Assembly (NCBI GenBank): GCA_011174825.1
Contig: DUEZ01000025.1
Span: forward strand, 1-56,843
Length of the DNA stretch: 56,843 nt
Direction of reading: 5' to 3'
From: Anaerolineae bacterium
GTDB taxonomy: Bacteria > Chloroflexota > Anaerolineae > Anaerolineales > E44-bin32
How positions within the stretch are numbered: the first letter of the stretch is position 1; every line of letters begins with the position of its first letter. A program made the translations under genes and the position numbers. Shown one piece after another: positions 56,794 to 56,843 of the stretch. The notes under the pieces are model-generated. The model ran no database searches. It worked only from the letters and a program-made list of their open reading frames with translations, and had not been told where the DNA came from.

Positions 56794-56843
56794 ATGACTG
56801 AGGAACCTGTTCACAGCCATCTCACCGATGTCCCACCCGAAGA
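56794..56843 (+). CDS. start of a gene cut by the window edge
   Basis: ATG at 56794 with GGAGGT before it. The frame MTEEPVHSHLTDVPPEE stays open to the end. Nothing more can be said about the product. Confidence 0.5.
   Translation, partial: MTEEPVHSHLTDVPPE

Overview
The window looks like a piece of a Chloroflexota chromosome, probably Anaerolineae. This is inferred from gene content, not from a marker tree. The signs are a pan-motif RNA in front of panB, many genes that seem to be transcribed without a leader, a dense set of short intergenic inverted repeats, an Flp-type pilin, ECF sigma/anti-sigma/sensor clusters and a DUF951 protein. Nearly all of it is ordinary chromosomal housekeeping content. 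I see no prophage, no CRISPR array, no tRNA or rRNA, and no intact transposase.

Layout. 1-10 kb: a truncated membrane protein, a toroid-fold protein, an MFS transporter, DinB and YciI-like proteins, a bactofilin, a P1-family peptidase, an adenosine-specific kinase-family protein, a DUF3048 lipoprotein, and an AlkD-like/DUF72 pair. 10-20 kb, mostly minus strand: coaBC, an EamA permease, a DNA repair block (family-5 uracil-DNA glycosylase, Ogt, ECF sigma factor), then the pantothenate operon panB-panE-panC-coaX, whose leader holds a pan-motif hairpin and a terminator-like hairpin. 20-30 kb: SDR, YbaK, a sigma/anti-sigma/sensor trio, an alpha/beta hydrolase, a TolB-like anchored protein, phosphoglucose/phosphomannose isomerase, rsmI, BtrH-like and GyrI-like proteins, and a self-regulated PadR gene. 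30-38 kb, plus strand: a SAM-I riboswitch with metH, a pterin dehydratase, a candidate structured RNA and metG. 38-47 kb: two crotonases, an epimerase, an AAC(3)-like acetyltransferase, a HicB-DinB fusion, an M23 peptidase, a second YbaK and an orphan Flp pilin. 47-57 kb: an M50 protease, an HD protein, a TyrA-like dehydrogenase, GIY-YIG and Kbl/BioF-like proteins, AmrS divergent from MobA, a large lipoprotein metalloprotease, and a cyclic-nucleotide-binding protein at the right edge.

How genes work together. CoaBC, CoaX, PanB, PanE and PanC cover most of the route from ketoisovalerate to 4'-phosphopantetheine; panD is not in the window. MetH (under SAM control) and MetG share methionine metabolism. 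UDG, Ogt, AlkD-like and DinB-like proteins give a loose DNA-repair and detoxification theme.

The most interesting material lies between genes. (1) A family of near-perfect 110-bp palindromes (four good copies plus degenerate ones) with CACTRAAAAA ends; one copy encodes the last residues and the stop codon of the PadR gene, and a decayed REP-associated tyrosine transposase (RAYT) remnant lies in the same window. (2) A pan-motif hairpin with two bulged A residues just upstream of an intrinsic terminator. (3) A roughly 150-nt RNA candidate with nested helices and a possible pseudoknot, with its own promoter and terminator, upstream of metG. (4) Repeat arms that repeatedly supply the stop codons of host genes.
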